Counted from the first letter of the stretch, positions 7,056 through 15,556 are shown. The stretch is DNA of 41,210 nucleotides from an uncultured Collinsella sp. (GCA_900541715.1 UQLI01000019.1:1-41210); one strand, 5' to 3'. The notes: generated from the sequence alone by a model not told the origin. Translations and numbers: made by a program.

Positions 7056-7821
7056 AGGCGATGATGGGGGCGATGGCACGAATGCAGGCGTCGGCTGCCG
7101 TAAAAGTGGTGCTATCGTCGCTGACGATAAAGATGATTTTGCCTTTAATGCCAAAGTCGCCGATCTCGCTAAAGAGCACGTACGGCTCCTTGTCAAAGCC
7201 AGAGATGGGCGAGACGGCCGTTTTGGTTGCGCTCGTGAGCTCGTCTGCCAGCGCGTCAAGGGAAGCCCACTTAGACGTGTCCTTTACGGCAACGGGCACG
7301 GCCACGCGCCCAAAGGGCATCAGATGCACGAGCGTGTTCTTGGAGATGTTGGAGTTGGGCACAATGATGGTCTGCCCGCAGGCGTCCTCGATGGTCGTGT
7401 GACGCCAGGTGATATCTTGGACCACGCCCGACACGCCGCCGACCTCGATATTGTCGCCGGGTTTGATAATGCCCATAAAGGTCACCTGCATACCGCCGAT
7501 AAGGTTCGACAGCGTGTCCTGAAAGCCGAGCGAGATGGCGATGCCGCCGACGCCAAGAGCGGCGACGAGGGCGTTTGCGTTGATGCCAAAACAGTTGTCG
7601 AGGATAAAGCTGCCGCCGATCATCCAGATGACGGCGCGCGCGATGTTGATGAAGATGCTCGATGCTGGGAGCGGGTTATCGTCGCGGTTAAGCAGGTGGT
7701 GCAGGGTCTTGGACGCGACTTTGGCGGCAACGGCGGTGCCGATGGCCAAGATACCGGCCCAGATGATGTTGTGGACCCATCGTTGTGCAAAGAAATGAAG
7801 AATTGGCTCAAACAATTCCAT
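7054..7821 (-). CDS. MscS-type mechanosensitive ion channel
   Basis: The 255-aa protein has three membrane segments (about 17-36, 57-75 and 84-105). The third is the pore-lining Gly/Ala-rich helix containing ALVAALGVGGIAISLGFQD, followed by the beta domain (KPGDNIEVGG, TTIEDACGQTIIVPNS) and a cytoplasmic alpha/beta domain. It is of minimal MscS size. Such channels release solutes on hypo-osmotic shock. The longest frame begins at 7845, but AGGAGG (complement of 7831-7836) lies inside that extension and 9 nt from the ATG at 7821, which is chosen. Its stop codon touches a hairpin repeat. Confidence 0.9.
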   Translation of the reverse strand: MELFEPILHFFAQRWVHNIIWAGILAIGTAVAAKVASKTLHHLLNRDDNPLPASSIFINIARAVIWMIGGSFILDNCFGINANALVAALGVGGIAISLGFQDTLSNLIGGMQVTFMGIIKPGDNIEVGGVSGVVQDITWRHTTIEDACGQTIIVPNSNISKNTLVHLMPFGRVAVPVAVKDTSKWASLDALADELTSATKTAVSPISGFDKEPYVLFSEIGDFGIKGKIIFIVSDDSTTFTAADACIRAIAPIIA

Positions 7822-7864
7822 GTAGGGAAACCTCCTCATGATCATCCAACCATGATACCCACCA

Positions 7865-7898
7865 AGAAGCCCGTCCGATCAAATTCGGACGGGCTTCT
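7865..7898 (-). terminator. Terminator hairpin between nucleotidase remnant and MscS gene
   Basis: A perfect 14-bp stem (7865-7878 with 7885-7898) has a 6-nt loop. On the minus strand only TTGG follows, so termination may be inefficient. It lies 52 nt after the end of the nucleotidase reading frame. Confidence 0.65.
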
Positions 7899-7949
7899 GT
7901 GCTCGATATAAGGTTTACGCGGCGGGGCTGCAAGGCCCGGCGGTGTAGC

Positions 7950-8402
7950 TTAGCGTCGACGCTTCCAGATAATGCCGAGCATGATGACGATGATGCCGCC
8001 GATGAGGCATGCGCCGATCACGGCTAGCGTGCGGTCTCCCGTTGCGGCGAGCTTGCCGGTCGTCTTCTTGGTGATGACCTTCGTGGTCGTCGCGTCCGTC
8101 TTAGGCGAGGGTTCAGGCGTCGGGGCCGGAGTGGGCGTGGGGTCCACGGCAGCGGAGCCAAAGCTGATGGTGCCCGCGAGCGAGGCCATCTTGCTCTCCC
8201 AGCCGTTCTGCCCAATTAGCGCCCTTAGCGCTGACTCGCAGGTACCCCACTCGGTGTGCTTGGTGGCGTTTGCGAAGGTGGGGAAGTCGGTCGTGTTGGT
8301 GATGATGTAGTTGTTGGTGGCGACGGTGTAGGTCTTGGCGGGGTCGAGCGTGCTGCCATCCTTGGTGAGCGTGGCGCTCACGATGCGCTTGCCTTCGGGC
8401 TG
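7950..8402 (-). pseudogene. 3' part of the 5'-nucleotidase gene, behind an amber codon, with sortase-type tail
   Basis: This frame is the direct in-phase continuation of the nucleotidase at 8403-9980 after a TAG codon. It encodes the missing end of the 5'-nucleotidase C-terminal domain (YTVATNNYI region), then a Pro/Thr linker rich in PTPAPTPEP. A cell-wall sorting signal follows: LAATGD, a hydrophobic stretch and the basic tail WKRRR. LAxTG motifs are the type used by class E sortases of high-GC Gram-positives. A GTG at 8381 could restart translation but has only a weak GAAGG ahead and no secretion signal, so independent function is unlikely. Either the gene is decaying, the TAG is a sequence error, or there is readthrough. 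Confidence 0.75.
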
Positions 8403-9980
8403 CTACCAATCGATTGTCACGTTGATTCCGCCGAAGGAAAGGACGCTGCCGGAGTCGTCGCGCCACTTGTACATGTCTTGCGCCTCCTGCTCGGTGTGGC
8501 CGGCCGCTACGTAGGCTTGCTGAAGCTCGTAGCTTTGATTGCACTCGTCGCTGATCTGCAGCGAGTGCTCGAGTGCTGTCAGGAAGTCCTCACCGGTCAT
8601 GGTCCAGGTCTCCACGGTGTTGCCGTAGGGCGAGATAGCGATGACGTTGCCGGCGGTCACATCGCCCGCAGCGATGCCGCCGCGGATGCCGCCCGCGTTC
8701 TCGATGGCAAGGTCCGCGCCCGTCAGGTCAAGATAGGAGCCGCAGATCACATGTCCGATGGTCTGGGCCTTGGTGGTGTCGCCCTCCTTGCTGGGGCGGA
8801 AATCGGTGGTGCGCACCATCTCCCAGCCGTGCGTGCCAGATGCGTTCTCGCCGTAGAAATAATTGGTAGAGCTCGTGCCGAGCACCTCGCTCGATGCGGC
8901 GCTAAAGGCATCGTCGAGCGGCTTGATCTTGTTGTCGTGGACCTCATCAAGGATGCTCTGATAGGTGGAGCCCTTGTTGGGATCGGTCAAAAGAACGTTT
9001 ACATCCTTGGCGGTATAGAGCTTCTCGTCGCTTTTGTCTGCGTATACCGCCACCGTGTCATCGTCGGTGCTTTCGGTGCCCTTGGTGTCGTACTCGTAGG
9101 GGACGGAAAGCAGTCCCACTTCGGCAAAGGCGCTGCCCGCCTCGACAACGTGGATTGTCTTGCCGTCGGCTCCCGTCACCTTCTCGTTAAGGTTGATGTG
9201 CTCGTGGCCTGCGATAAGGGCATCGACGCCACGGAGCCGCGTGGCAAAGGTCTTGGCGTCGAGCGTGTGCGCGATACAAACAACAACATCGCAGCCCTCC
9301 TTGCGCAGCTGCTCTGCCTCGGCATTGATGGCGTTCGCGGCACTCGAGAACGACGTACCCGCGACCAGGTCCGCGCGCAGCGAGGAACCTAGCGACTCAT
9401 CCATGGCTCCGACGACGCCGACCTTGATTTTGTAGTCGAATGTGGAGTGATCTTCGCTATCCTCCCAGGTGCGATCGAGCGTCTTCGTGATGCTCGAGCT
9501 CCATACGCCGCTCGTAGACTTCGCGTTCGCGCAGAGCATGGCGAAGGGCGTGCCGGTGGTGCTGGAGCCGGTCATGGTGCGAAGCCTGTCCGCGCCATAG
9601 CTCCAGTCGTGGTTGCCTGGCGTGGTCGCGTCGTAGCCGTCGGCGTAGAAGGTGTCCATGAGCTCGGCGATGCTCTTGCCCTCGCTCATGGTGGCGAAGG
9701 ACTGTCCGTGGAAGGTATCACCCGCATCGAGCAAAAGATCGGGGGCGTTGCCCTGGGCGCTATAGAGAACCGCCAGTCCGTCAAAGCCGACGGTGCCGGT
9801 GCCCTTGCTTTCGTTGTGGCTGTACTTGTAGCTGCCGTGGATGTCGTTGGTGTGCATGACGGTCACGGTGCCGTCAATAGCGGCAGGCAGGTTCCCCGCG
9901 AAAGCGAGGCTGGGTGCGCCAGTGAGCACGCCGGCAAGCAGCGCGGCGGTTAACGCAAGGCGGGGGACGAATCTTTTCAT
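8403..9980 (-). CDS. Secreted 5'-nucleotidase/UshA-family phosphoesterase, truncated by in-frame TAG
   Basis: The 525-aa product begins MKRFVPRLALTAALLAG, a Sec signal peptide cleaved near AFA-GN (residue 29). It continues with the metallophosphatase motifs VMHTNDIHG, DAGDTFHG, TPGNHDW, CIAHT and AGHEHI, then the C-terminal nucleotide-binding domain (ENAGGIRGGIAAGDV, ISPYGNTVETW). The family releases nucleosides and phosphate from extracellular nucleotides. The frame ends at TAG (complement of 8403-8405) after TIDW, before the domain is complete; the same frame continues to 7950 with the rest and an anchor. The start at 9980 is set by AAGGAG 6 nt upstream; the longer frame from 10016 starts inside a repeat. 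As it stands the enzyme is probably impaired and unanchored. Confidence 0.82.
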   Translation of the reverse strand: MKRFVPRLALTAALLAGVLTGAPSLAFAGNLPAAIDGTVTVMHTNDIHGSYKYSHNESKGTGTVGFDGLAVLYSAQGNAPDLLLDAGDTFHGQSFATMSEGKSIAELMDTFYADGYDATTPGNHDWSYGADRLRTMTGSSTTGTPFAMLCANAKSTSGVWSSSITKTLDRTWEDSEDHSTFDYKIKVGVVGAMDESLGSSLRADLVAGTSFSSAANAINAEAEQLRKEGCDVVVCIAHTLDAKTFATRLRGVDALIAGHEHINLNEKVTGADGKTIHVVEAGSAFAEVGLLSVPYEYDTKGTESTDDDTVAVYADKSDEKLYTAKDVNVLLTDPNKGSTYQSILDEVHDNKIKPLDDAFSAASSEVLGTSSTNYFYGENASGTHGWEMVRTTDFRPSKEGDTTKAQTIGHVICGSYLDLTGADLAIENAGGIRGGIAAGDVTAGNVIAISPYGNTVETWTMTGEDFLTALEHSLQISDECNQSYELQQAYVAAGHTEQEAQDMYKWRDDSGSVLSFGGINVTIDW

Positions 9981-10003
9981 GGCAGTCTCCTTGGTCCTTA
10001 ACA

Positions 10004-10044
10004 AAAACCACCACAAAGGTGCCTGTCCCCTTTGTGGTGGTTTT
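10004..10044. repeat. Hairpin repeat, full copy 2
   Basis: A perfect 16-bp inverted repeat (10004-10019 with 10029-10044) has loop TGCCTGTCC, identical over 39 bp to the copy at 7017-7055. It lies 8 nt beyond the stop of the ABC ATPase gene and 23 nt before the nucleotidase start, so again at a gene's 3' end. Confidence 0.85.
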
Positions 10045-10052
10045 CTAAGTCG

Positions 10053-10847
10053 TTAGCTTAGTAGCATGCGGTCGTTGGCGAGCTCGCCGCCCGAGACCTC
10101 CTCGAACTTCTGCAGCAGGTCGGCTACGGTGAGCGACTTCTTCTCATTGCCCGCCACGTCGTAGATCACGTGGCCTTCGTGCATCATGATCAGACGGTTG
10201 CCCAGACGGATGGCGTCGTTCATGTTGTGCGTGACCATGAGCGTGGTCAGGTGGTTCTCGTCGACGATCTCCTCGGTCAGGTTAAGCACCTTAGAGGCCG
10301 TCTTGGGGTCGAGGGCCGCGGTGTGCTCGTCGAGCAGCAGCAGGCGCGGCCTGGTGAGCGTGGCCATCAGCAGGGTGAGTGCCTGGCGCTGGCCACCCGA
10401 GAGCAGGCCGACCTTGGCGTTGAGACGCGTGTCCAGACCAAGGTCCAGGCGCTTGAGCAGCTCGACGTACTCATCTTTCTCGGCCTTGGTGACGCCCCAC
10501 GAAAGGCCGCGACGCTGGCCGCGACGCTTGGCGAGGGCCAGGTTCTCGGCGATCTGCATGTCGGCAGCGGTACCGCGCATGGGGTCCTGAAACACGCGGC
10601 CCAGGTACTTGGCGCGCTGCGACTCGCTCAGGCGCGAGATGTCGGTGCCGTCGAGCTCAATAACGCCCGAATCGAGCGGGTACACGCCGGCGATCATGTT
10701 GAGCAGCGTGGACTTGCCGGCGCCGTTGCCGCCGATCACGGTTACAAAGTCGCCGTCATTTAGGGTGAGGTCGACGCCGGTGAGCGCGCGCTTCTCGGTG
10801 ACGGTGCCCTTGTTAAAGGTCTTCTTGACGTGCGAGAGCTTAAGCAT
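10053..10847 (-). CDS. ABC transporter ATP-binding protein
   Basis: The 264-aa ATPase powers the importer formed with the permease and lipoprotein encoded just upstream. Motifs in order are Walker A GGNGAGKST, Q-loop FQDP, signature LSGGQRQ, Walker B LLLLDEHTAALD and the H-loop in MVTHNM. It resembles the ATPases of COG1101-type systems that accompany COG4120 permeases and COG2984 binding proteins, some of which are proposed tryptophan (TrpXYZ) transporters; the substrate here is not shown. The frame also has an ATG at 10856, but AAGGGGG directly abuts that codon and stands 9-10 nt from 10847, so 10847 is preferred. The start overlaps the permease stop by 8 nt. Confidence 0.9.
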   Translation of the reverse strand: MLKLSHVKKTFNKGTVTEKRALTGVDLTLNDGDFVTVIGGNGAGKSTLLNMIAGVYPLDSGVIELDGTDISRLSESQRAKYLGRVFQDPMRGTAADMQIAENLALAKRRGQRRGLSWGVTKAEKDEYVELLKRLDLGLDTRLNAKVGLLSGGQRQALTLLMATLTRPRLLLLDEHTAALDPKTASKVLNLTEEIVDENHLTTLMVTHNMNDAIRLGNRLIMMHEGHVIYDVAGNEKKSLTVADLLQKFEEVSGGELANDRMLLS

Positions 10848-11763
10848 CTGCCTCATCCCCCTTCGTGTAGGAGCTGCGGAGCTTATAGCGCTCCCAAACC
10901 ACGGGCACGCACAGGGCCACGGCGACGATCACGGCGGAGAGCAGCTTCATGTCGTTGGCGTCCATGCCCAACTGCAGCACGATGGCGCGGATAAGGAAGT
11001 ACACCACGGAGCCAAAGACGGCGGAGGCAAGACGGACGCTAAACTGCGTGAGGCCGCCGGGCAGCAGGCGACCGAGCACCTCGCCGATGACGATGGCGGC
11101 AAGACCGATAACGATGGCGCCGGTGCCCATGCCAATGTCGGCATACTTCTGGCTCTGGCAGATGAGCGCACCCGAAAGGCCAATGAGGGCGTTGGAGAGC
11201 ACGAGGGCGATCATTTTGGTAGTGTTGGTGTTAACGCCCAGGGCGCGGATCATGTACTCGTTGTTGCCGGTGGCACGCAGCGCCGAGCCGATCTCGGTGC
11301 CAAAGAACCAGTACAGGATGGCGACGATGGCCACGGCCAGCACAATGCCTAGGATAATGGCAACAGTGGACTGCGGCAGGCCCGTCATGTTGCTGACGGA
11401 TGAGAAGATAGTGCCCTTGGCAAGGATGGGCGTGTTGGACTTGCCCATGATGCGCAGGTTGATGGACCACAGGCTGATCTGCGTAAGAATTCCGGCCAGG
11501 ATCGCGGGAATCTCAAAGACGGTGGTCAGAATACCCGTGACGGCGCCCGCGATGGCACCGGCGCACATGCCGGCCAAAACGGCGAGCAGCGGGTCGACGT
11601 TGTTGTTGACGATGAGCACGGCGCAAACGCAGCCGCCGAGGGCAAAGCTGCCGTCGCAGGTCATATCAGGGATGTCGAGCAGGCGGAACGTGATAAACAC
11701 GCCGAGCACCATAATGCCCCAGAGGACGCCCTGCGAAACGGCGCCCTGCAATGCAATGAGCAT
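10840..11763 (-). CDS. ABC transporter permease (COG4120-like)
   Basis: The 307-aa protein is almost wholly hydrophobic, with about eight to nine membrane segments. It has family features such as the early DIPDMTCDGSFALGG stretch and ALRATGNNEYMIRALGVN, which also occur in the branched-chain/sugar-type permease superfamily. It forms the channel of the importer with the ATPase, whose start it overlaps. The ATG follows AGGAGG at 8 nt. A 204-nt gap containing a hairpin separates it from the lipoprotein gene, so expression may be lower than that of the binding protein. Confidence 0.9.
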   Translation of the reverse strand: MLIALQGAVSQGVLWGIMVLGVFITFRLLDIPDMTCDGSFALGGCVCAVLIVNNNVDPLLAVLAGMCAGAIAGAVTGILTTVFEIPAILAGILTQISLWSINLRIMGKSNTPILAKGTIFSSVSNMTGLPQSTVAIILGIVLAVAIVAILYWFFGTEIGSALRATGNNEYMIRALGVNTNTTKMIALVLSNALIGLSGALICQSQKYADIGMGTGAIVIGLAAIVIGEVLGRLLPGGLTQFSVRLASAVFGSVVYFLIRAIVLQLGMDANDMKLLSAVIVAVALCVPVVWERYKLRSSYTKGDEADA

Positions 11764-11867
11764 GCTTCATACCTCCTAGGATAGGGTGGACACGTGATTT
11801 TCCATAATAGCGGTAACGATGCATAAAAGAGTTGCGGACAGACGTTTTGTTTTACCTGAAACAAGCA

Positions 11868-11896
11868 GGGCGGACGCCGATCTTTGACGTCCGCCC
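11868..11896 (-). terminator. Partial terminator between binding-protein and permease genes
   Basis: A 9-bp GC-rich stem (11868-11876 with 11888-11896) is followed on the minus strand by TGCTTGTTT. Because the permease and ATPase lie downstream in the same direction, this probably reduces read-through rather than ending the operon. This is common in binding-protein ABC operons. Confidence 0.5.
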
Positions 11897-11967
11897 CTGT
11901 GGCTCAGATATTGAATAACACGGCTGTAGCGCGAGCACGGGCTCTAGACGCATCGCCGTGCATGGTG

Positions 11968-12948
11968 TTACTCGTCCAGAGCGGAAAGGTCGATGCCCAG
12001 AGCCTCGGCCATCTCGTCGTTCTTGACGACGACCAGGTCCTTGCTCGAGAGGTGCTTGATCGCCATGTCCTCGGGCTTGGCCTCGCCCTTCAGGATCTTG
12101 ACGGCCATCTCGCCTGCGGCGTAGCCCAGGTCCTCGTAGTTGATGGAGAGGGTGAACAGGCCGCCGGCCATGCACATGCCCTCCTCGCCAGTCACGAAGG
12201 GAAGCTTGTTCTCCTTGCAGATCTGACCGACCTGCGAGGCGCCCGCGGCGATGGTGTTGTCGGTGGGGGAGTACAGCGCGTCGACCTTGCCCACGGCAGA
12301 CTCGACGACGGACTGGATCTCGTTGGAGCTCGAGACGGTGAAGTCGGTGTACTCCAGGCCCAGCTTGTCGAGCTCCTTCTTGGCGGCCTTGATCTGGACG
12401 TCGGAGTTGGACTCGGCGGTGCAGTAGAGCAGGCCGACCTTCTTAACGTCGGGCAGGACCTTCTGCATCATCTCGAGCTGCTCGGCGACCGGGGTGAGGT
12501 CGGAAGCGCCGGTGACGTTGGTGCCGGGCTTGTCGTTGTCCTGGACCAAGCCGGAAGCGGCGTAGTCGGTGATGGCGCAGCCAACGATGGGGATATCAGC
12601 GGTGGCGCCGGCGGCAGCCTGCGCGGCGGGCGTAGCGATGGCATAGATCAGGTCGACGCCATCGCCCACGAACTTGTCGGCGATGGACTTACACGTGGAC
12701 TGGTCGTTCTGGGCGTTCTTCTGGTCGATCTTGACCTTAAGGCCGCTCTCCTTGATGGCCTTGACAAAGCCGTCGTTGGCGGCATCGAGTGCGGAGTGCT
12801 CGGTGAGTTGCAGAACGCCGATGGTGTAGTCGGAACCGGCGGCAGCAGAGCCGGAACCAGAGTTGCCGCCGCATCCGGCGAGCGGGGCGAGCGCGAGCAG
12901 ACCGGCGGAGACCAGAAGGCTCCTGCGGCTGATGGTGATGTCCTTCAT
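11968..12948 (-). CDS. ABC transporter substrate-binding lipoprotein (COG2984/TrpX-like)
   Basis: The 326-aa protein is a lipid-anchored solute receptor. The signal peptide ends in the lipobox LAGC with Cys26, and its start contains SRRSLL, close to a twin-arginine motif, so Tat export is possible. Two lobes follow (DYTIGVLQLTEHSALDAANDGF, later KKVGLLYCTAESNSDVQIKAA and VDALYSPTDNTIAAG). This is the pattern of the COG2984 family, for which tryptophan/tyrosine or other small amines have been proposed. The frame extends upstream to 13128, but the first 60 residues lack family character; ATG 12948 behind GGGGGT is the start. It is the first gene of the importer operon. Confidence 0.9.
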   Translation of the reverse strand: MKDITISRRSLLVSAGLLALAPLAGCGGNSGSGSAAAGSDYTIGVLQLTEHSALDAANDGFVKAIKESGLKVKIDQKNAQNDQSTCKSIADKFVGDGVDLIYAIATPAAQAAAGATADIPIVGCAITDYAASGLVQDNDKPGTNVTGASDLTPVAEQLEMMQKVLPDVKKVGLLYCTAESNSDVQIKAAKKELDKLGLEYTDFTVSSSNEIQSVVESAVGKVDALYSPTDNTIAAGASQVGQICKENKLPFVTGEEGMCMAGGLFTLSINYEDLGYAAGEMAVKILKGEAKPEDMAIKHLSSKDLVVVKNDEMAEALGIDLSALDE

Positions 12949-12980
12949 ATCATTACCCCCAGTATAAAAATGGCTGGAAA

Positions 12981-13039
12981 CACTGCACTGGGACAAAGTG
13001 CAAGTGGAACTATAGTAGCGCTGATGTCCATTTTTACAA
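12981..13039 (-). promoter_or_regulatory. Promoter and inverted-repeat operator of the ABC importer operon
   Basis: On the minus strand, TTGTAA (complement of 13034-13039) and TACTAT (complement of 13012-13017) are 16 bp apart. Just downstream, where the transcript starts, an inverted repeat pairs CACTGCACT (12981-12989) with AGTGCAAGTG (12997-13006). An operator at this place would block initiation. The WYL-type regulator gene next door is a natural candidate, but this is inference. Confidence 0.5.
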
Positions 13040-13108
13040 CAGCCTGGCGGGTTTTTTAATACAGAATCGGATGGGCGGTACGGGTAGTCGAATGGGCGGC
13101 GGAGGGTC

Positions 13109-13894
13109 TTATGCGGCGGAGGAGGCATCGTCCTCGTCCAGGGCGGCGAAGAGCTTCTTGCCGTCGAGGAGACGTGTGGTGACGTTTCTCATTCGGCCGA
13201 TCTCTACGGTACGCAACGTGTCATCGCCGCCTCGCGCGTCATAGACCGTTCCCAGCAAATACGAGATGCCGTCTCGTTGCTTGATGGCAAAGGGCCGGAG
13301 TGTCATCCGTGCCACTTCGACCTCTCCGCGTGCCGTGACACTCGAAATATCAAAACTCACCGTGGTTCCGTGGTCGATGGCCTGCTCGATGAGCTCGCAG
13401 GCATCGATGCGCTTGACGGGCGTGCGTGTGGCCTTGGTGGATTTGTCGCCTGCGCTTGGAGCAGGCTCGGGTGCATCGAGGTAGCCGCGAACGTCGGCAC
13501 TCGCCATGGCGACCAGGTGCTGCGCCATGCTCTTTCGAATGGCGATGGGCGTGGAGCGGTTGCGCATGACCATGCCGTGGAGCCGGATGATCTCTTCGTC
13601 GGTGAGCGGACGGGTCAAGAGTCGATAGCCCACGCCGCGCTTGTACTCAATTTCGTATCCGGCATGGCGAAGTGCGGAGATGGCGGTGTAGATGCTGCGC
13701 CGCGCCGCCGAGATGGGCATGCGGGCGGGGTCGTCGGGATGGGCGAGGCGCCGGATCAACTCATCGGAAAGCATGGCCTTGTCTTCGCCGGTGTTTTCGC
13801 TCAAGAGCTGCAGGATACGAACGGCGCGATAGGCTGCCATCGAGGCGGCGCCCCTCGTCGTGGTGTCGTAGGTTTCAACAGCGGCTTCGGTCAT
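13109..13894 (-). CDS. WYL-domain transcriptional regulator
   Basis: The 261-aa protein has an N-terminal winged helix-turn-helix (AYRAVRILQLLSENTG, then SAARRSIYTAISALRHAGYEIEY, residues about 22-90). Its C-terminal half is of WYL type (VSFDISSVTARGEVEVARMTLRPFAIKQRDGISYLLGTV). WYL domains sense ligands, often nucleic acids or nucleotides, and control transcription. A GTG at 13903 lies 1 nt from the Shine-Dalgarno AAAGGA; the ATG at 13894 is at 10 nt and preferred. It is divergent from nothing and lies directly upstream of, and in the same orientation as, the ABC importer, so it may regulate that operon. The target is not known. Confidence 0.75.
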   Translation of the reverse strand: MTEAAVETYDTTTRGAASMAAYRAVRILQLLSENTGEDKAMLSDELIRRLAHPDDPARMPISAARRSIYTAISALRHAGYEIEYKRGVGYRLLTRPLTDEEIIRLHGMVMRNRSTPIAIRKSMAQHLVAMASADVRGYLDAPEPAPSAGDKSTKATRTPVKRIDACELIEQAIDHGTTVSFDISSVTARGEVEVARMTLRPFAIKQRDGISYLLGTVYDARGGDDTLRTVEIGRMRNVTTRLLDGKKLFAALDEDDASSAA

Positions 13895-14011
13895 GGTGCC
13901 CACGTCCTTTCCGTTTTGGGTGGCGACGGTATGGAGCCTAGGACGCGGGGCTTTCCCAGGGGCGCAGGGCGCTCTGGGCGGTCGGTAGTCGTCGGCAAAC
14001 GGCGGGTCGAG

Positions 14012-14074
14012 TTTTCAACAGCCCTGCTCAACTGACCAAAAACTTGCCAAAAGCTTGACGGATGCTGTTGAAAA
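14012..14074. repeat. 11-bp inverted repeat in the regulator-asnS gap
   Basis: TTTTCAACAGC (14012-14022) and GCTGTTGAAAA (14064-14074) face each other across 41 nt. The right copy runs into the asnS terminator. It may be an operator pair or a repeat remnant. Nothing else is seen in the gap 13895-14070. Confidence 0.35.
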
Positions 14075-14106
14075 AAGCGTCTCTCGACCGATGTCGAGAG
14101 ACGCTT
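14071..14106 (-). terminator. Rho-independent terminator of asnS
   Basis: A perfect 13-bp stem (14075-14087 with 14094-14106) is followed on the minus strand by six T in all. It lies 47 nt after the asnS stop. Confidence 0.93.
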
Positions 14107-14152
14107 GTGCGATGAGCGTTGGCGTGTGGCGACGCGAGCTAGCGTTCGACGA

Positions 14153-15556
14153 TTAGAAGTCGGCGTTGCCCACGGTGCGCGGGTGCGGCAGGACGTCGCG
14201 GATGTTGCCCACGCCGGTCAGATACATGACCAAGCGCTCGAAGCCCAGACCGTAGCCGGCGTGCTTGCAGGAACCGTAGCGGCGCAGGTCAAGGTAGTAC
14301 TTGTACTGCTCGGGATTCATACCCAGGTCCTTGATGCGGGCCTCGAGCAGATCCAGGCGCTCCTCGCGCTGGGAGCCACCGATGATCTCGCCGATGCCCG
14401 GCACCAGGCAGTCGGCGGCGGCGACGGTCTTGCCGTCCTCGTTCATGCGCATGTAGAACGCCTTGATCTCGGCCGGGTAGTCGGTCACGAAGGTCGGGCG
14501 CTTAAAGTGCTCCTCGGTCAGGAAACGCTCGTGCTCGGTTTGCAGGTCGATGCCCCAGCTCACGGGATAGTCAAACTTGTGACCGGCGGCGACGGCCTGC
14601 TCCAGGATCTCGACGGCCTCGGTGTAGGTAACGCGGGCAAAGTCGGAGTTGACGACATGGTCCAGGCGCTCGAGCAGACCCTTGTCCACAAACTTGTTGA
14701 GCATATTGAGCTCGTCGGGGCAGGTTGTCATGACGTCCTTAAGGACGTACTTGAGCATAGCCTCGGCGTTATCCATGTAGTCGTTAAGGTCGGCAAAGGC
14801 CATCTCGGGCTCGATCATCCAAAACTCGGCGGCGTGGCGCGTGGTGTTGGAGTTCTCGGCACGGAAGGTGGGGCCAAAGGTGTACACGTCGCCAAAGGCC
14901 ATGGCAAAGTTCTCGGCATTGAGCTGGCCGGACACGGTGAGGCTTGCATGCTTGCCAAAGAAGTCCTGGCTCCAGTCGACCTCGCCGGACTCGGTGAGGG
15001 GCGGATTTTTGGGGTCGAGCGTGGTCACGCGGAACATCTCGCCGGCGCCCTCGCAGTCACTCGTGGTGATGATGGGGGTGTTGACGTAGACAAAGCCCTG
15101 CTCCTGGAAGAAGCGGTGGATGGCGGCAGCCGCGACAGAGCGGATGCGGAACACGGCGCGGAACAGGTTGGTGCGCGGACGCAGGTGCTGCTGGGTGCGC
15201 AGGAACTCGACGGTTGCGCGCTTCTTCTGCAGTGGGTAATCCGGGGCGCTGACGCCCTCGACCTCGATGGAGGTGGCAGAAAGCTCGAAAGGCTGGGGCG
15301 CATCGGGGGTCAGCTTGACGGTGCCGGTGCAAATGAGTGCGGCCGAGACGTTTTGATGGGCGATCTCGTCGTAGTTGTCGAGCGCCTCGCGGTTCATGAC
15401 GACCTGCAGGTCGCGGAAGCAGCTGCCGTCGTTGAGCGTAACAAAGCCAAAGTTCTTCATGTCGCGGACGGACTTGACCCAGCCGGCGACGGTGACGGTC
15501 TGGCCGCCGAGCGACTCGGCATCGGCATAGAGCTGCGCGATTTTGGTGCGGTTCAC
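14153..15556 (-). CDS. asnS: Asparaginyl-tRNA synthetase
   Basis: This class IIb synthetase charges tRNA-Asn with asparagine in the cytoplasm. The 467-aa product has an N-terminal OB-fold anticodon-binding domain (VTVAGWVKSVRDMKNFGFV). Class II motif 2 reads FRAENSNTTRHAAEFWMIE and motif 3 reads GYGLGFERLVMYLTG. The AEFWMIE reading is diagnostic for Asn rather than Asp enzymes. The frame reaches 15622, but the only Shine-Dalgarno, GGGAGG, lies 4-5 nt before a GTG at 15556, giving the start MNRTKIAQLYAD. It is transcribed alone between two terminators. Confidence 0.95.
   Translation of the reverse strand: MNRTKIAQLYADAESLGGQTVTVAGWVKSVRDMKNFGFVTLNDGSCFRDLQVVMNREALDNYDEIAHQNVSAALICTGTVKLTPDAPQPFELSATSIEVEGVSAPDYPLQKKRATVEFLRTQQHLRPRTNLFRAVFRIRSVAAAAIHRFFQEQGFVYVNTPIITTSDCEGAGEMFRVTTLDPKNPPLTESGEVDWSQDFFGKHASLTVSGQLNAENFAMAFGDVYTFGPTFRAENSNTTRHAAEFWMIEPEMAFADLNDYMDNAEAMLKYVLKDVMTTCPDELNMLNKFVDKGLLERLDHVVNSDFARVTYTEAVEILEQAVAAGHKFDYPVSWGIDLQTEHERFLTEEHFKRPTFVTDYPAEIKAFYMRMNEDGKTVAAADCLVPGIGEIIGGSQREERLDLLEARIKDLGMNPEQYKYYLDLRRYGSCKHAGYGLGFERLVMYLTGVGNIRDVLPHPRTVGNADF

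Noticed and set aside
12949..13128. 60-residue extension of the substrate-binding lipoprotein
   Set aside because: It overlaps the promoter and the end of the WYL gene, and a lipoprotein signal peptide must begin at 12948.
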